IMG/VR virus record: IMGVR_UViG_3300006916_000265
Span: 1-28,899 of that record
Direction: 5' to 3' (one strand)
Length of the DNA stretch: 28,899 bases
Source of the DNA: a virus
Shown here: positions 1 through 6,495 of the stretch, piece by piece
Numbering within the stretch: position 1 is the stretch's first letter
Layout of the letters: every line of letters starts with the position of its first letter
Translations under genes and position numbers: made by a program
The notes under the pieces: generated by a model
Told to the model about the DNA's origin: nothing
The model's input: the letters and a program-made list of their open reading frames with translations, nothing else
Databases searched by the model: none

Positions 1-477
1 ATTTCGGATACGGAATTAGCAAAGACAGAAAGAAACGACTGTATGGTTCGTTCATTAGCTTCAGCAGCAGGTATTAGTTATAGATCAGCTCATAAATACT
101 GTAAAGATGAGTTAGGTAGAAAGTTTAAAAAAGGAACTAATGCTGCTATTTTAGCTGAGAAATTTAAAAAAGCTGAGAAAGATGGGCTTAAGATCGATAA
201 TAAAGAGTTCAGTGTTCGCCAGTTAAGTAAAACTGAGATAAAGAATAAGTATAAGCTCAAAGGAGAAGTGATTTGGAGAAAGAAAACATTAAAGAGTTTT
301 ATTGAATCTCATCCTAAAGGATCATATATGGTGATGGTTGCTAAGCATGCCTTGACGGTAAAAGATGGAGAGTTAATGGACTGGGATAGCCATGCTTTTG
401 AACCAACTAGAAAGGTTATGGGAGCTTATGAACTTAAGCGTAAAGATAATCAAGTTGTTCAATTAGAATTATTTTAA
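1..477 (+). CDS. Papain-like cysteine-protease-fold phage protein, 5' partial
   Basis: The frame is open from base 1, so the gene starts upstream of the window. An internal ATG at 43 is unlikely to be the start because the residues just before it (E-R-N-D-C) continue the conserved block. The pattern N-D-C followed by V-R-S-L-A-S-A-x-G, then after about 85 residues a hydrophobic strand ending in K-H-A-L-T-V-K-D-G, is the Cys...His layout of a small papain-like family widespread in phages. The putative nucleophile Cys is encoded at 40-42, and the His lies in the K-H-A-L segment. The middle is Lys-rich. I do not know the substrate and infer no function beyond a possible cysteine hydrolase. The gene ends 4 bases before a tiny membrane-protein gene, so it is probably co-transcribed with it. 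Family recognition is from memory of the motif pattern, not a search. Confidence 0.6.
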   Translation: MSDTELAKTERNDCMVRSLASAAGISYRSAHKYCKDELGRKFKKGTNAAILAEKFKKAEKDGLKIDNKEFSVRQLSKTEIKNKYKLKGEVIWRKKTLKSFIESHPKGSYMVMVAKHALTVKDGELMDWDSHAFEPTRKVMGAYELKRKDNQVVQLELF

Positions 478-481
478 TAAA

Positions 482-622
482 ATGAAAAAAAGACAATATA
501 GATCGAGACAAGGTAGAAGCGATAGCAAATATTTAGAAAGCTATAAAACTATAGCAGCTGCATTTATCCTTTTTTTAGCTGCGATGGTCATCTATTTATT
601 AGTAAATCTTTTTAATTTATAA
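482..622 (+). CDS. Small one-TM membrane protein (46 aa)
   Basis: This short frame runs from ATG 482 to TAA 620-622. The first 20 residues are strongly basic (K-K-R-Q-Y-R-S-R-Q-G-R), followed by a hydrophobic stretch of about 20 residues (I-A-A-A-F-I-L-F-L-A-A-M-V-I-Y-L-L-V) reaching almost to the C-terminus. That fits a single membrane anchor with the basic N-terminus inside the cell. It fills the gap between two genes, starting 4 bases after one and ending 5 bases before the next, as expected for a real gene in a packed phage genome. Function is unknown; small membrane proteins of this kind in phages can be holin-like or act on the host envelope, but nothing here decides that. Confidence 0.55.
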   Translation: MKKRQYRSRQGRSDSKYLESYKTIAAAFILFLAAMVIYLLVNLFNL

Positions 623-627
623 GTTAT

Positions 628-1308
628 ATGTACTCTTTAGACAATGTTGGTGTTAAATCATATAAAGGCAAACTAGAAGAGTACAGAGAGATCAAAGGAC
701 TTTACCTAACTTATAAAGAAAGGTTTGAAAAAGACTATCCAGAATACTATAAGTTTATAAAAGAAGCTCAGGATAAGCTCTCCTCTTCGTCTGTTTTTGA
801 TACCTCTATGGGAGTAGACTATGGCTTTTATCATCAGATGGCCAGACAGATAATCGACCATAACTGTAAGCATATTATTGAGTATGGTCCAGGATTTACT
901 ACTCTTCTTCTTCATAGAATAGTTCAAGATTTAGATTACGAAGTTAAAATATATTCATACGAAGACAGTGAGATATGGTTTGAAAATAATAAGAATAAAG
1001 GTCTTGATCCTTTCAATAACGTAGAGCTAGTTGATATGGACTTAGAAATAAAAGGAGGGCTACTGTACTGTACGTATATTCATGATCTAGAGAAACATAA
1101 AGATGTTGATTGTATAATTATAGACGGTCCAGGTCCTTTATTAGTTGATGAAATATCTCGTCCGTCTGTTACTACTAATGCTGATTTATTGGAAAAGACT
1201 TTTGATAGAGAAATAAGAACATTAATAGAAGGAAGACATTTTACTCAGCAGTTTATGCATATTCCTTATAAAGAAAGAACTAGAAGTATTACAATCGATG
1301 ATAGATAG
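628..1308 (+). CDS. Class I SAM-methyltransferase-fold protein
   Basis: The 226-residue protein has a helical N-terminal region (about 1-75) followed by a Rossmann-like core. Residues 83-90 (I-I-E-Y-G-P-G-F) match methyltransferase motif I, which binds S-adenosylmethionine. An acidic turn (Y-E-D-S, 111-114) sits where the ribose-binding acidic residue is expected. V-E-L-V-D-M-D-L (132-139) and D-C-I-I-I-D-G-P-G-P (161-170) fit the following strands, the last resembling motif IV. The substrate cannot be read. Its stop overlaps the start of an SGNH hydrolase gene by 11 bases, which in turn overlaps a glycosyltransferase-like gene, so the three look translationally coupled. The context suggests glycan or surface modification rather than DNA methylation, and no DNA-methylase catalytic motif (DPPY or PCQ type) is visible. 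Confidence 0.6.
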   Translation: MYSLDNVGVKSYKGKLEEYREIKGLYLTYKERFEKDYPEYYKFIKEAQDKLSSSSVFDTSMGVDYGFYHQMARQIIDHNCKHIIEYGPGFTTLLLHRIVQDLDYEVKIYSYEDSEIWFENNKNKGLDPFNNVELVDMDLEIKGGLLYCTYIHDLEKHKDVDCIIIDGPGPLLVDEISRPSVTTNADLLEKTFDREIRTLIEGRHFTQQFMHIPYKERTRSITIDDR

Positions 1309-2074
1309 AGTATTTGCAATGGGATGTAGCTTTGTTCAAGGTTCTGAGTTAGGACCTGATTGTAGGAATCTCCCTAACTATCCAGTTATATCTGTTCCTG
1401 GTAGATTTTCAGAACTAGTAGCTAATCATTTTGGAGCTTCTCATATTAACTTAGCTCAAGGAGGAGCAGGACAAATTAGAATATTTAGATCTACAGTTGA
1501 CTGGTTAACCGGTAAGAGTTTATTATTTCCTCCTGATTTAGAAACTAATAATCTTACGCCCCAACCAGTTCCTAAATTTAATCCAAAAGATAAGATGCTT
1601 TTTATTATAGGTTTATCTGTTCCTCTCCGTAAAGAGGTTTGGATTAATAGAAAGCAATGTTATGAAAAATGGAATGTATATTCTGATTCTGAAATAGTCT
1701 CTAGAGTAGTAGAAGGCTTAAATTTAAGCGGTAAAGAATTTGAAAAGGATTATAAGAAATTTATTAAGTATTATTTAGAAGGCATACATAATGAAGAAGA
1801 GAGCATCAGAGAGACTTACAGATATATCTCTGCTTTAACAAGTATGATAAGAGATAAAGCTCCTAATAGTAAATTATTTCTATTTAATGCTCTAGGTAAT
1901 GATCTTCCTGACTGGGTAGTACAAGGTTTAAACTTAGATAGTAAGTATCTTCCTTCTTGGGAATCGTATGCTTATAGGAACCAATTGATGGATATGGACT
2001 ATAGTCATCCTAAGGAATTAGCTCATAAAGAGTTAGCTGATTATATAATTAATAAGTTTTCAAATGAAGGATAG
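1298..2074 (+). CDS. SGNH/GDSL-type hydrolase-fold protein
   Basis: The 258-residue protein shows the SGNH layout. Block I is G-C-S-F at 9-12 with Ser11 as the likely nucleophile. Block II is N-L-A-Q-G-G-A-G-Q at 51-59. The C-terminal D-Y-S-H-P at 234-238 supplies the Asp/His pair before a terminal helix. Block III (normally G-x-N-D) is not canonical: the strand reads F-I-I-G-L-S-V-P, so the oxyanion Asn is not evident. Members of the superfamily are esterases, lipases or O-acetyl hydrolases/transferases acting on sugars or lipids. The gene overlaps the preceding methyltransferase-like gene by 11 bases and the following glycosyltransferase-like gene by 11 bases. That supports a role in building or trimming a modified glycan, but the substrate is inferred from context only. 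Confidence 0.65.
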   Translation: MIDRVFAMGCSFVQGSELGPDCRNLPNYPVISVPGRFSELVANHFGASHINLAQGGAGQIRIFRSTVDWLTGKSLLFPPDLETNNLTPQPVPKFNPKDKMLFIIGLSVPLRKEVWINRKQCYEKWNVYSDSEIVSRVVEGLNLSGKEFEKDYKKFIKYYLEGIHNEEESIRETYRYISALTSMIRDKAPNSKLFLFNALGNDLPDWVVQGLNLDSKYLPSWESYAYRNQLMDMDYSHPKELAHKELADYIINKFSNEG

Positions 2075-2825
2075 ATTAGCTATTCAGTTAGCAGGACAGA
2101 TCAGGGACTGGTTTCTAGCATTTCCTCATTGGCAATCTTTAGCTTCAGAGTTTAAAGAAGCAGGTATAGAAGTAGATTTCTTTTTAAGTACATGGGACAG
2201 ATACGGTATAAAAACAGATAAGGGTGCAGTATCTGGAGCCGATCTTGATATAGATCTCTCCTTTTTTAAAGGTTATAATATATTTAATCAAGAAACTTTC
2301 GAAAAGGACTTTGCAAATAAGTCCACAACTTGGCCTATGGCTCATCATTGGAGTAGTAGCTCTTTGCTTAGATTAAATTATGAGAATAAACATAGATTAG
2401 AGTACAAAGCTGTTCTTTTATCAAGACCTGATTTAATATTTACAGAGCATACAGAGTACTTTATTAACTTTATTAAACAAACAGGACCTTCTACCAATCT
2501 TGACCCTAGAGGAGTATATACCTCACAGGGAACCTTTGTAAAGTACATACCTCATAGAGTTGATAGAGGTAATCTATACTCAGATGATATGTGGGTGTTT
2601 GGCCATAGAGTAGCGATGAATAATTTTATATTGATGTATGATTATATTAGAGAAGGCCTCATTGATTGTACCAACCATGTCTTTGTAGCAGACTTTCTAA
2701 AGAAAATGGGTATTCACAATTGGAGATTATCATCTACCGAGGTAGTTAAAAATACTTTGACTAGATATGTTATAGAAGGTGAACGAAAGAGAAAAGAAGA
2801 TAAGATAAAAGAAAGGCTTGGTTAA
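2064..2825 (+). CDS. Glycosyltransferase-like protein (WavE-like layout)
   Basis: The 253-residue protein begins with a beta-strand A-I-Q-L-A-G-Q-I-R-D (6-15). It continues with V-D-F-F-L-S-T-W-D (37-45), L-L-S-R-P-D-L-I-F (118-126) and a late D-D-M-W-V-F-G (174-180). The same order of elements occurs in the WavE-type protein encoded at 5042-5977 (I-I-I-Q-G-P-V, then V-V-S-T-W-D, then K-L-R-T-D-E-F-Y-S-D). I therefore read it as a divergent nucleotide-sugar transferase whose R-P-D/R-T-D segment replaces a DxD metal site. It is the last gene of the overlapping trio with the methyltransferase-like and SGNH genes. The C-terminus is Lys/Arg/Glu-rich. It could instead be a non-catalytic member of the fold; donor and acceptor are unknown. 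Confidence 0.55.
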   Translation: MKDRLAIQLAGQIRDWFLAFPHWQSLASEFKEAGIEVDFFLSTWDRYGIKTDKGAVSGADLDIDLSFFKGYNIFNQETFEKDFANKSTTWPMAHHWSSSSLLRLNYENKHRLEYKAVLLSRPDLIFTEHTEYFINFIKQTGPSTNLDPRGVYTSQGTFVKYIPHRVDRGNLYSDDMWVFGHRVAMNNFILMYDYIREGLIDCTNHVFVADFLKKMGIHNWRLSSTEVVKNTLTRYVIEGERKRKEDKIKERLG

Positions 2826-2840
2826 GAGTAAGCTGTTGTA

Positions 2841-2881
2841 GAGGAGGGGGCGTTTTCTCTCTCACGAAGTGGCCACGCGCG
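2841..2881 (+). repeat. GC-rich dispersed repeat, copy 1
   Basis: A G-rich run leads into the pyrimidine tract GTTTTCTCTCTC, a short hairpin CAC-GAA-GTG (2863-2871), the palindrome GTGGCCAC (2869-2876) and CGCGCG. It contrasts sharply with the AT-rich surroundings. A second copy lies at 3447-3492, so the pair brackets the gene at 2897-3409. It ends 15 bases before that gene's ATG. Confidence 0.6.
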
Positions 2882-2885
2882 AATT

Positions 2886-2896
2886 AAATAAAGGTT
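2886..2896 (+). promoter_or_regulatory. Start-proximal AAATAAAGGTT element
   Basis: The 13-mer AAATAAAGGTTAT, which runs into the ATG at 2897, recurs exactly at 6499-6511 before the gene at 6516. A related sequence, AAAACGGTTATAGAT, precedes the gene at 4062. The AAAGG core could act as a weak ribosome binding site; here it lies only 2 bases from the ATG. It may instead be part of a promoter/leader unit. Confidence 0.4.
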
Positions 2897-3409
2897 ATGA
2901 GTAAATATGATTTCTATCCAATGTTATCTCCAAGAGAGATAATCGAACAAGGAGCCTTTGGTGGGTGTTACTTTGGTCTTCCAATAGAAGAGTATACCAA
3001 CTATAAGTATACCGAACTATTCAACTATCATTTCGATGGCTTAGACACAACCTTATACTTAGGAGAGACATATAAGCCTCGTATGAATAAGTTTAAGATA
3101 AGAAGCGGAATGCCATATGAGTATTGGAGAGATATGAATTGGATGCACGAAGATGACCCATATGGTTGGCTAGAGTGGTATTGTAAGTATAGTATGGGTA
3201 GAAGGCATCCAGACGACGATAGGCAGATTAGAAGATGGCAAGACTTTTGTGGAGTAAATGGTAGATGGAGACATAACATATATAAGAAGATATATAATAC
3301 CAAGGATTGGAATATAAGTCCAAGGGTACAACAATCATTGCTGCATTGGGGATATAAAGTCAATGAGGATGATTACATACAATGGAAAATTTTAAATAAT
3401 AAGTTATGA
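2897..3409 (+). CDS. Conserved Trp/Tyr-rich protein of unknown function
   Basis: This 170-residue soluble protein is unusually rich in Trp, Tyr, Asp and Arg. Conserved-looking blocks are F-Y-P-M-L-S-P-R-E-I-I-E-Q-G-A-F-G-G (6-23), W-M-H-E-D-D-P-Y-G-W-L-E-W-Y-C-K-Y (82-98), M-G-R-R (100-103) and D-D-R-Q-I-R-R-W (107-114). I recall the same block order from uncharacterised proteins of bacteria and eukaryotes, but I know no named function for the family. No catalytic triad or membrane segment is obvious; the many Asp/Arg/Trp residues suggest an enzyme or nucleic-acid-binding protein. The gene is flanked on both sides by a GC-rich repeat, so it may be a mobile cassette. Its TGA overlaps the ATG of a possible 59-residue frame at 3406. 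Confidence 0.6.
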   Translation: MSKYDFYPMLSPREIIEQGAFGGCYFGLPIEEYTNYKYTELFNYHFDGLDTTLYLGETYKPRMNKFKIRSGMPYEYWRDMNWMHEDDPYGWLEWYCKYSMGRRHPDDDRQIRRWQDFCGVNGRWRHNIYKKIYNTKDWNISPRVQQSLLHWGYKVNEDDYIQWKILNNKL

Positions 3410-3585
3410 ATTATAAACAAAGATTGAACAAGTACAAGAAAGAGTTGAGGGGGTGGGGGTTTTCTCTCTCATCACCGAAGGTGCCACGCGCATTTTCAAC
3501 TAACGTTTCAAATGAAACAACCATCCAACCTAAGAATCTATGCCATTATTCGGGTCTACGAAGTACTGCCGATTATATGGAATAA
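3406..3585 (+). CDS. Possible small protein (59 aa) spanning the second GC-rich repeat
   Basis: ATG 3406 overlaps the stop of the previous gene as ATGA, an arrangement seen elsewhere in this window. The frame begins with a basic helix-like N-terminus (M-N-Y-K-Q-R-L-N-K-Y-K-K-E-L) and then runs through the GC-rich repeat, giving G-W-G-F-S-L-S-S-P-K-V-P-R-A, to a TAA at 3583-3585. No family is recognised. The second half has no clear protein character, and the repeat may be non-coding. It may therefore be a chance frame or a gene remnant. Confidence 0.25.
   Translation: MNYKQRLNKYKKELRGWGFSLSSPKVPRAFSTNVSNETTIQPKNLCHYSGLRSTADYME
3447..3492 (+). repeat. GC-rich dispersed repeat, copy 2
   Basis: This is the same order as copy 1 at 2841-2881: G-rich run, GTTTTCTCTCTC, hairpin, then CCACGCGC. 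The hairpin here is CACC-GAA-GGTG (3473-3483), one pair longer than the CAC-GAA-GTG of copy 1, so the stem is kept while the bases differ. A related core, CGAAG-two bases-GCCACG, occurs inverted at 7019-7031. Confidence 0.6.
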
Positions 3586-4061
3586 TGTCTGAGAGGTAGT
3601 GTACGGCTGAGGCTACACATAGATACTAATTAGATTAGATACAATAGGAGAGATAAGCTATATAAGGTAGACCCACGGCTAATGATACTATATACTACTT
3701 AAGTATATTAATAATAGCGAGTGTATTATATATTTATATGTTCATATATGTATATAGATATTTCTTTATATATACTCGATATAAAACGTAAGGTAGGTGT
3801 ATGAAGTATAGGGGTAATTTATCAGGTGTGGGTGTGTCCCCTTCCGGAAAATTCTATAGACAGAAAATATTCTCCTTCAACAACTAATTATCCAGCTTTT
3901 TAAATTCCGATATTCGTAATGGCGGTATATGGCTTTAGTAACATTGTTTACCGTATTCTTACTAAATATAAGATATCATTACATATAATGTAAAAAGCAT
4001 AGGATAGTTGCTTATTCGAGATATTCTTCTTATATTAAGGTAAATTAAAACGGTTATAGAT
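3586..4061. other. Gene-poor AT-rich region with inverted repeats
   Basis: No convincing gene is seen over about 475 bases, the longest such stretch in the window. It contains a small hairpin GTGTA/TACAC (3599-3603 with 3614-3618). It also has a long AT-rich inverted repeat with arms CGAGTGTAT (3718-3726) and ATACTCG-side sequence (3770-3778) around an A/T loop. A TTCCGGAA palindrome lies near 3842-3849. A 28-codon frame at 3801-3887 is not convincing. The region could hold early promoters, an origin-like or recombination site, or decayed gene remnants. No tRNA-like cloverleaf was found by eye. Confidence 0.5.
4047..4061 (+). promoter_or_regulatory. Start-proximal AAAACGGTTATAGAT element
   Basis: This sequence directly precedes the ATG at 4062. 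It resembles the AAATAAAGGTTATATAT before the gene at 6516 and the AAATAAAGGTT before 2897, sharing the GGTTATA core. It suggests a shared leader or translation signal of accessory-region genes. Confidence 0.3.
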
Positions 4062-4259
4062 ATGAATACAATAGACATAGTTAACGACTTAAACGTACAG
4101 ATGACAGAGCACATACCATCAAAGGTTATCAATAAGATGTCCTTCCTACATCAATTGCAATGTATAGAGTGGCATTATAATCCTCAGGTGTTAAAGAGTG
4201 AGCATAGAATAAAGACATATGCTCAGTATAAAGATATATTATCTACATATGAAGCTTAA
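4062..4259 (+). CDS. Small hypothetical protein (65 aa)
   Basis: This is a short soluble protein with no recognised family. It begins M-N-T-I-D-I-V-N-D-L-N-V-Q-M and has a mixed helical composition, with H-Q-L-Q-C-I-E-W-H-Y in the middle and a Tyr-rich C-terminus. Support comes from the start-proximal GGTTATA element upstream and from the 11-base overlap of its 3' end with the start of a two-TM protein gene at 4249. Such small ORFs are typical of phage early regions. Function unknown. Confidence 0.5.
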   Translation: MNTIDIVNDLNVQMTEHIPSKVINKMSFLHQLQCIEWHYNPQVLKSEHRIKTYAQYKDILSTYEA

Positions 4260-4443
4260 TAAGAAAGATATATTATATACTATAGGTACAATAGGTGTTG
4301 TTATAATGCTGGTATCTATTATGGGTCTTATTATAGAGGCATTAGTACTAGGGCTACATATAGCTCTTACTAACCCCATCTACGTTATAGGTCTATCCAT
4401 TATAGGACTAATAGTCATTTTCTTACTCCCATCCAAGAAATAG
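4249..4443 (+). CDS. Small two-TM membrane protein (64 aa)
   Basis: I chose the ATG at 4249 (M-K-L-N-K-K-D-I-L-Y) over one at 4219. It gives a short basic N-terminus followed at once by a hydrophobic segment (I-G-T-I-G-V-V-I-M-L-V-S-I-M-G-L-I-I), and it overlaps the previous gene by only 11 bases. A second hydrophobic segment (Y-V-I-G-L-S-I-I-G-L-I-V-I-F-L-L) is followed by P-S-K-K. Two helices with a charged tail suit an inner-membrane protein. A holin-like role is possible but unsupported, because no endolysin gene is adjacent. Confidence 0.5.
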   Translation: MKLNKKDILYTIGTIGVVIMLVSIMGLIIEALVLGLHIALTNPIYVIGLSIIGLIVIFLLPSKK

Positions 4444-4590
4444 TCGGGCAGTACTCCGGCACTTTGATCTAACGTTGATATAACAGTGACAGTATAGTTC
4501 CCTAAAGGGTTGGTCGTCTGCGTGGTTCTTCCAGACCTATTTGCATAAAAATTATAGATTTTAAGTATATAGTTATATATATTTATATAT

Positions 4591-5049
4591 TTATATAATC
4601 TTAGATGTATTAGGATACGTCCACATATTCAATGATAGCCTACTGCCGCTATATACCGTTTCAACACCATGTAAGGTGTTACTACCATTAAACGTTATTA
4701 CATCTCCTTTATTTAGCCTTATGTATGTATCTTTATTAATAATAAAACGTCCTCCGCTACTGGCACTTCTGATTTCCGAAACTAGGGTTAAACTTGAATC
4801 CGTATCTCTATGGTTTCTTAAACTATCTCCTTTTTCGTATTCAGTTATATTAATCCAATTTTCGGTAAAATTATAAGGAATTGCAGGAAAAAAATTTTCT
4901 AAAATTTCTGTATATAGGGGGCCTTTATTTACATCGTATGCTTTCCAGCCTCCTCTTGGTGCATATATAGAGTTATCTTTATAAGTTTCAGCTACTCTAT
5001 CGCAGAATTCAGTACTTAGTAATTCTCTATGAATGGTGTAGTCAGCCAT
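4591..5049 (-). CDS. 2OG-Fe(II) oxygenase family protein
   Basis: The 152-residue protein carries the facial-triad pattern of 2-oxoglutarate/Fe(II) dioxygenases. The metal site is H80-x-D82 (N-H-R-D-T-D) and the distal His is H127 (N-T-L-H-G-V-E). R137 (G-S-R-L-S-L-N-M-W) is the likely 2OG carboxylate ligand. These fall on the expected double-stranded beta-helix spacing, and the length suits compact phage members. Prolyl hydroxylase-like and nucleic-acid-demethylating members share this fold; the substrate is not readable. Its start overlaps the end of the WavE-like gene by 8 bases (ATGGCTGA), so the two are translationally coupled. That favours a protein, sugar or lipid target over DNA. Convergent with the plus-strand gene ending at 4443. 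Confidence 0.75.
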   Translation of the reverse strand: MADYTIHRELLSTEFCDRVAETYKDNSIYAPRGGWKAYDVNKGPLYTEILENFFPAIPYNFTENWINITEYEKGDSLRNHRDTDSSLTLVSEIRSASSGGRFIINKDTYIRLNKGDVITFNGSNTLHGVETVYSGSRLSLNMWTYPNTSKII

Positions 5050-5977
5050 CTTGTTTTATATTAGTAAATACTTTATTTTGAGTATTCCACTTAATTATAT
5101 AGTCCCCCAGCTTTTCTTTATCTATAATTTTACAGTATACATCAAATATATCTTCTACATCGCAACTATGTGTCGAAACATTAGTACTTAAAAGAAAGGC
5201 AGTAAAGAGCTCTTCTTCGATAGTGTATCCTTCTCTATATGGATCGAAACAGGTTCTTTTAGTAAGCATAATTATACTTCTATACCTGTTAACAATTAAC
5301 CTACAGGTATCATACAATGCTTGTCCGGTAGTAGCTATAAGATGATCAGATGGTTGTATACCGGGTTCAGCAAAAGCATCACCACAGATATATTGAGGAA
5401 AGTCCATGTTATTAAGATATTCCTCTACTATACTCAAATCAGAGTAGAATTCGTCTGTTCTTAACTTAATTACATAACCTTCAGGTTTTATAAGGTTAAA
5501 AGCATTGAGTATACTTAGAGCTTGATAGTAATTAGTACATGAAGTAAATACATCTTCACCTTTTTCACTACTAAAAAAGGGATGACGGAAGTCTATTATT
5601 CTAGATCTATACTCCATTCCTTCAGAATACACTAGAATATCGTCAGGTAGCATGGCTTCTTGCCATTTACCATCACTATCCCAGGTAGATACTACGACTT
5701 GATACCCAAGATTACTATAATACCGGAAGTTTTTAGTAACAAACTCACTATCATATACAGGACCTTGAATAATAATAGAAGGTTTTTTAGTAAATTCTTT
5801 TTTCATTTGCTTATAAGTGTGTTGATATCTAGCTAAAGCGGAAGAATCATATAAACTTTTACTTTTACCTTGGACTTCTTTTGTAGATTCAATAAGTTTA
5901 TCTAATATATCTCGGTTTAATTGCTTTAGGTAGTTAAAAAACCTTGTTATCTTTACTACGTTTAGATTTTTTACCAA
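5042..5977 (-). CDS. WavE-like glycosyltransferase
   Basis: The 311-residue protein matches my memory of the WavE lipopolysaccharide-synthesis family. I-I-I-Q-G-P-V (68-74) opens the Rossmann-like domain. V-V-V-S-T-W-D (94-100) follows, and K-L-R-T-D-E-F-Y-S-D (171-180) resembles the acidic metal/nucleotide-sugar site. S-D-H-L-I-A-T-T (210-217) is the next conserved-looking block. About 60 N-terminal residues are basic and helical with no signal peptide, so it is probably cytoplasmic. An alternative start exists at Met58. The gene leads a two-gene minus-strand operon with a 2OG-Fe(II) oxygenase, the only minus-strand unit in the window, which suggests separate acquisition as a cargo module. 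It probably adds a sugar to a host surface polysaccharide or to a phage component. Confidence 0.75.
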   Translation of the reverse strand: MVKNLNVVKITRFFNYLKQLNRDILDKLIESTKEVQGKSKSLYDSSALARYQHTYKQMKKEFTKKPSIIIQGPVYDSEFVTKNFRYYSNLGYQVVVSTWDSDGKWQEAMLPDDILVYSEGMEYRSRIIDFRHPFFSSEKGEDVFTSCTNYYQALSILNAFNLIKPEGYVIKLRTDEFYSDLSIVEEYLNNMDFPQYICGDAFAEPGIQPSDHLIATTGQALYDTCRLIVNRYRSIIMLTKRTCFDPYREGYTIEEELFTAFLLSTNVSTHSCDVEDIFDVYCKIIDKEKLGDYIIKWNTQNKVFTNIKQDG

Positions 5978-6003
5978 TTTTAATTATGTTTATATTACAA
6001 TAT

Positions 6004-6474
6004 ATGAACTATTTATGGTATATGCAACAGTTAGACCCTCATTCTTTATTTTCTCTCTTTGAAAAAGGAGATGAAGAAGTGTATAAAGAGCATGGAGTTG
6101 AAAATACTCTTAAAAATCCTTATGTACTCCTTAATATGGTTACCAGGGGTATAGATAATTACGCTGTTATGGATATGTTATATATGAAAAATAAGCCTAT
6201 TGAGTATAAAAGTGTGAGATCTAATGTAAAGTATAAATATTTTAGTAAGCTTTACGGGTATCTTAAAAGATTAGACTTGAAGGCTATAGAAGATAGAGTA
6301 TATACAATTGGAGATTCATATGATGTACCTAATCTAATCTTACGTTTAGATGATTTAAGAATCTTTTTTGAAGAGTATGAGCAATATGAGAGATGTGGTC
6401 TAATAAAAAAGACTATAGATGTACTGTATGAGAAAACGGTAGAGGAGATAACTGTAGATAAGTTGTTTGTCTGA
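6004..6474 (+). CDS. Hypothetical protein, divergent from the WavE-like operon
   Basis: I chose ATG 6004 (M-N-Y-L-W-Y-M-Q-Q-L-D-P-H-S-L-F), giving 156 residues. Upstream in-frame codons from 5944 would run into the divergent gene, although ATG 5986 remains possible. The protein is helical and Tyr/Leu/Asp-rich, with no signal, membrane segment or recognised motif. It is separated from the divergent gene by only about 26 bases, so any promoters must overlap. No function is proposed. Confidence 0.5.
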   Translation: MNYLWYMQQLDPHSLFSLFEKGDEEVYKEHGVENTLKNPYVLLNMVTRGIDNYAVMDMLYMKNKPIEYKSVRSNVKYKYFSKLYGYLKRLDLKAIEDRVYTIGDSYDVPNLILRLDDLRIFFEEYEQYERCGLIKKTIDVLYEKTVEEITVDKLFV

Positions 6475-6495
6475 TATAATTTTCTTATCTTAAGG

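Noticed and set aside
706-927. Minus-strand 73-codon frame within the methyltransferase-like gene
   Set aside because: It lies wholly inside a well-supported plus-strand gene and has no family or start signal.
3801-3887. 28-codon frame with G-V-S-P-S-G-K-F-Y-R-Q-K-I, vaguely like an AP2 DNA-binding strand
   Set aside because: Too short and without the rest of the domain; at best a remnant in the gene-poor stretch.
4444-4590. GC-richer gap between convergent genes considered as tRNA or intrinsic terminator
   Set aside because: No cloverleaf arms or conserved T-loop, and only weak stems (CCC-TAAA-GGG) without a T-run.
5944-6003. Longer N-terminus for the gene ending at 6474
   Set aside because: A start at 5944 would overlap the divergent gene and give an unlikely Leu-rich leader; ATG 6004 (or 5986) is more reasonable.
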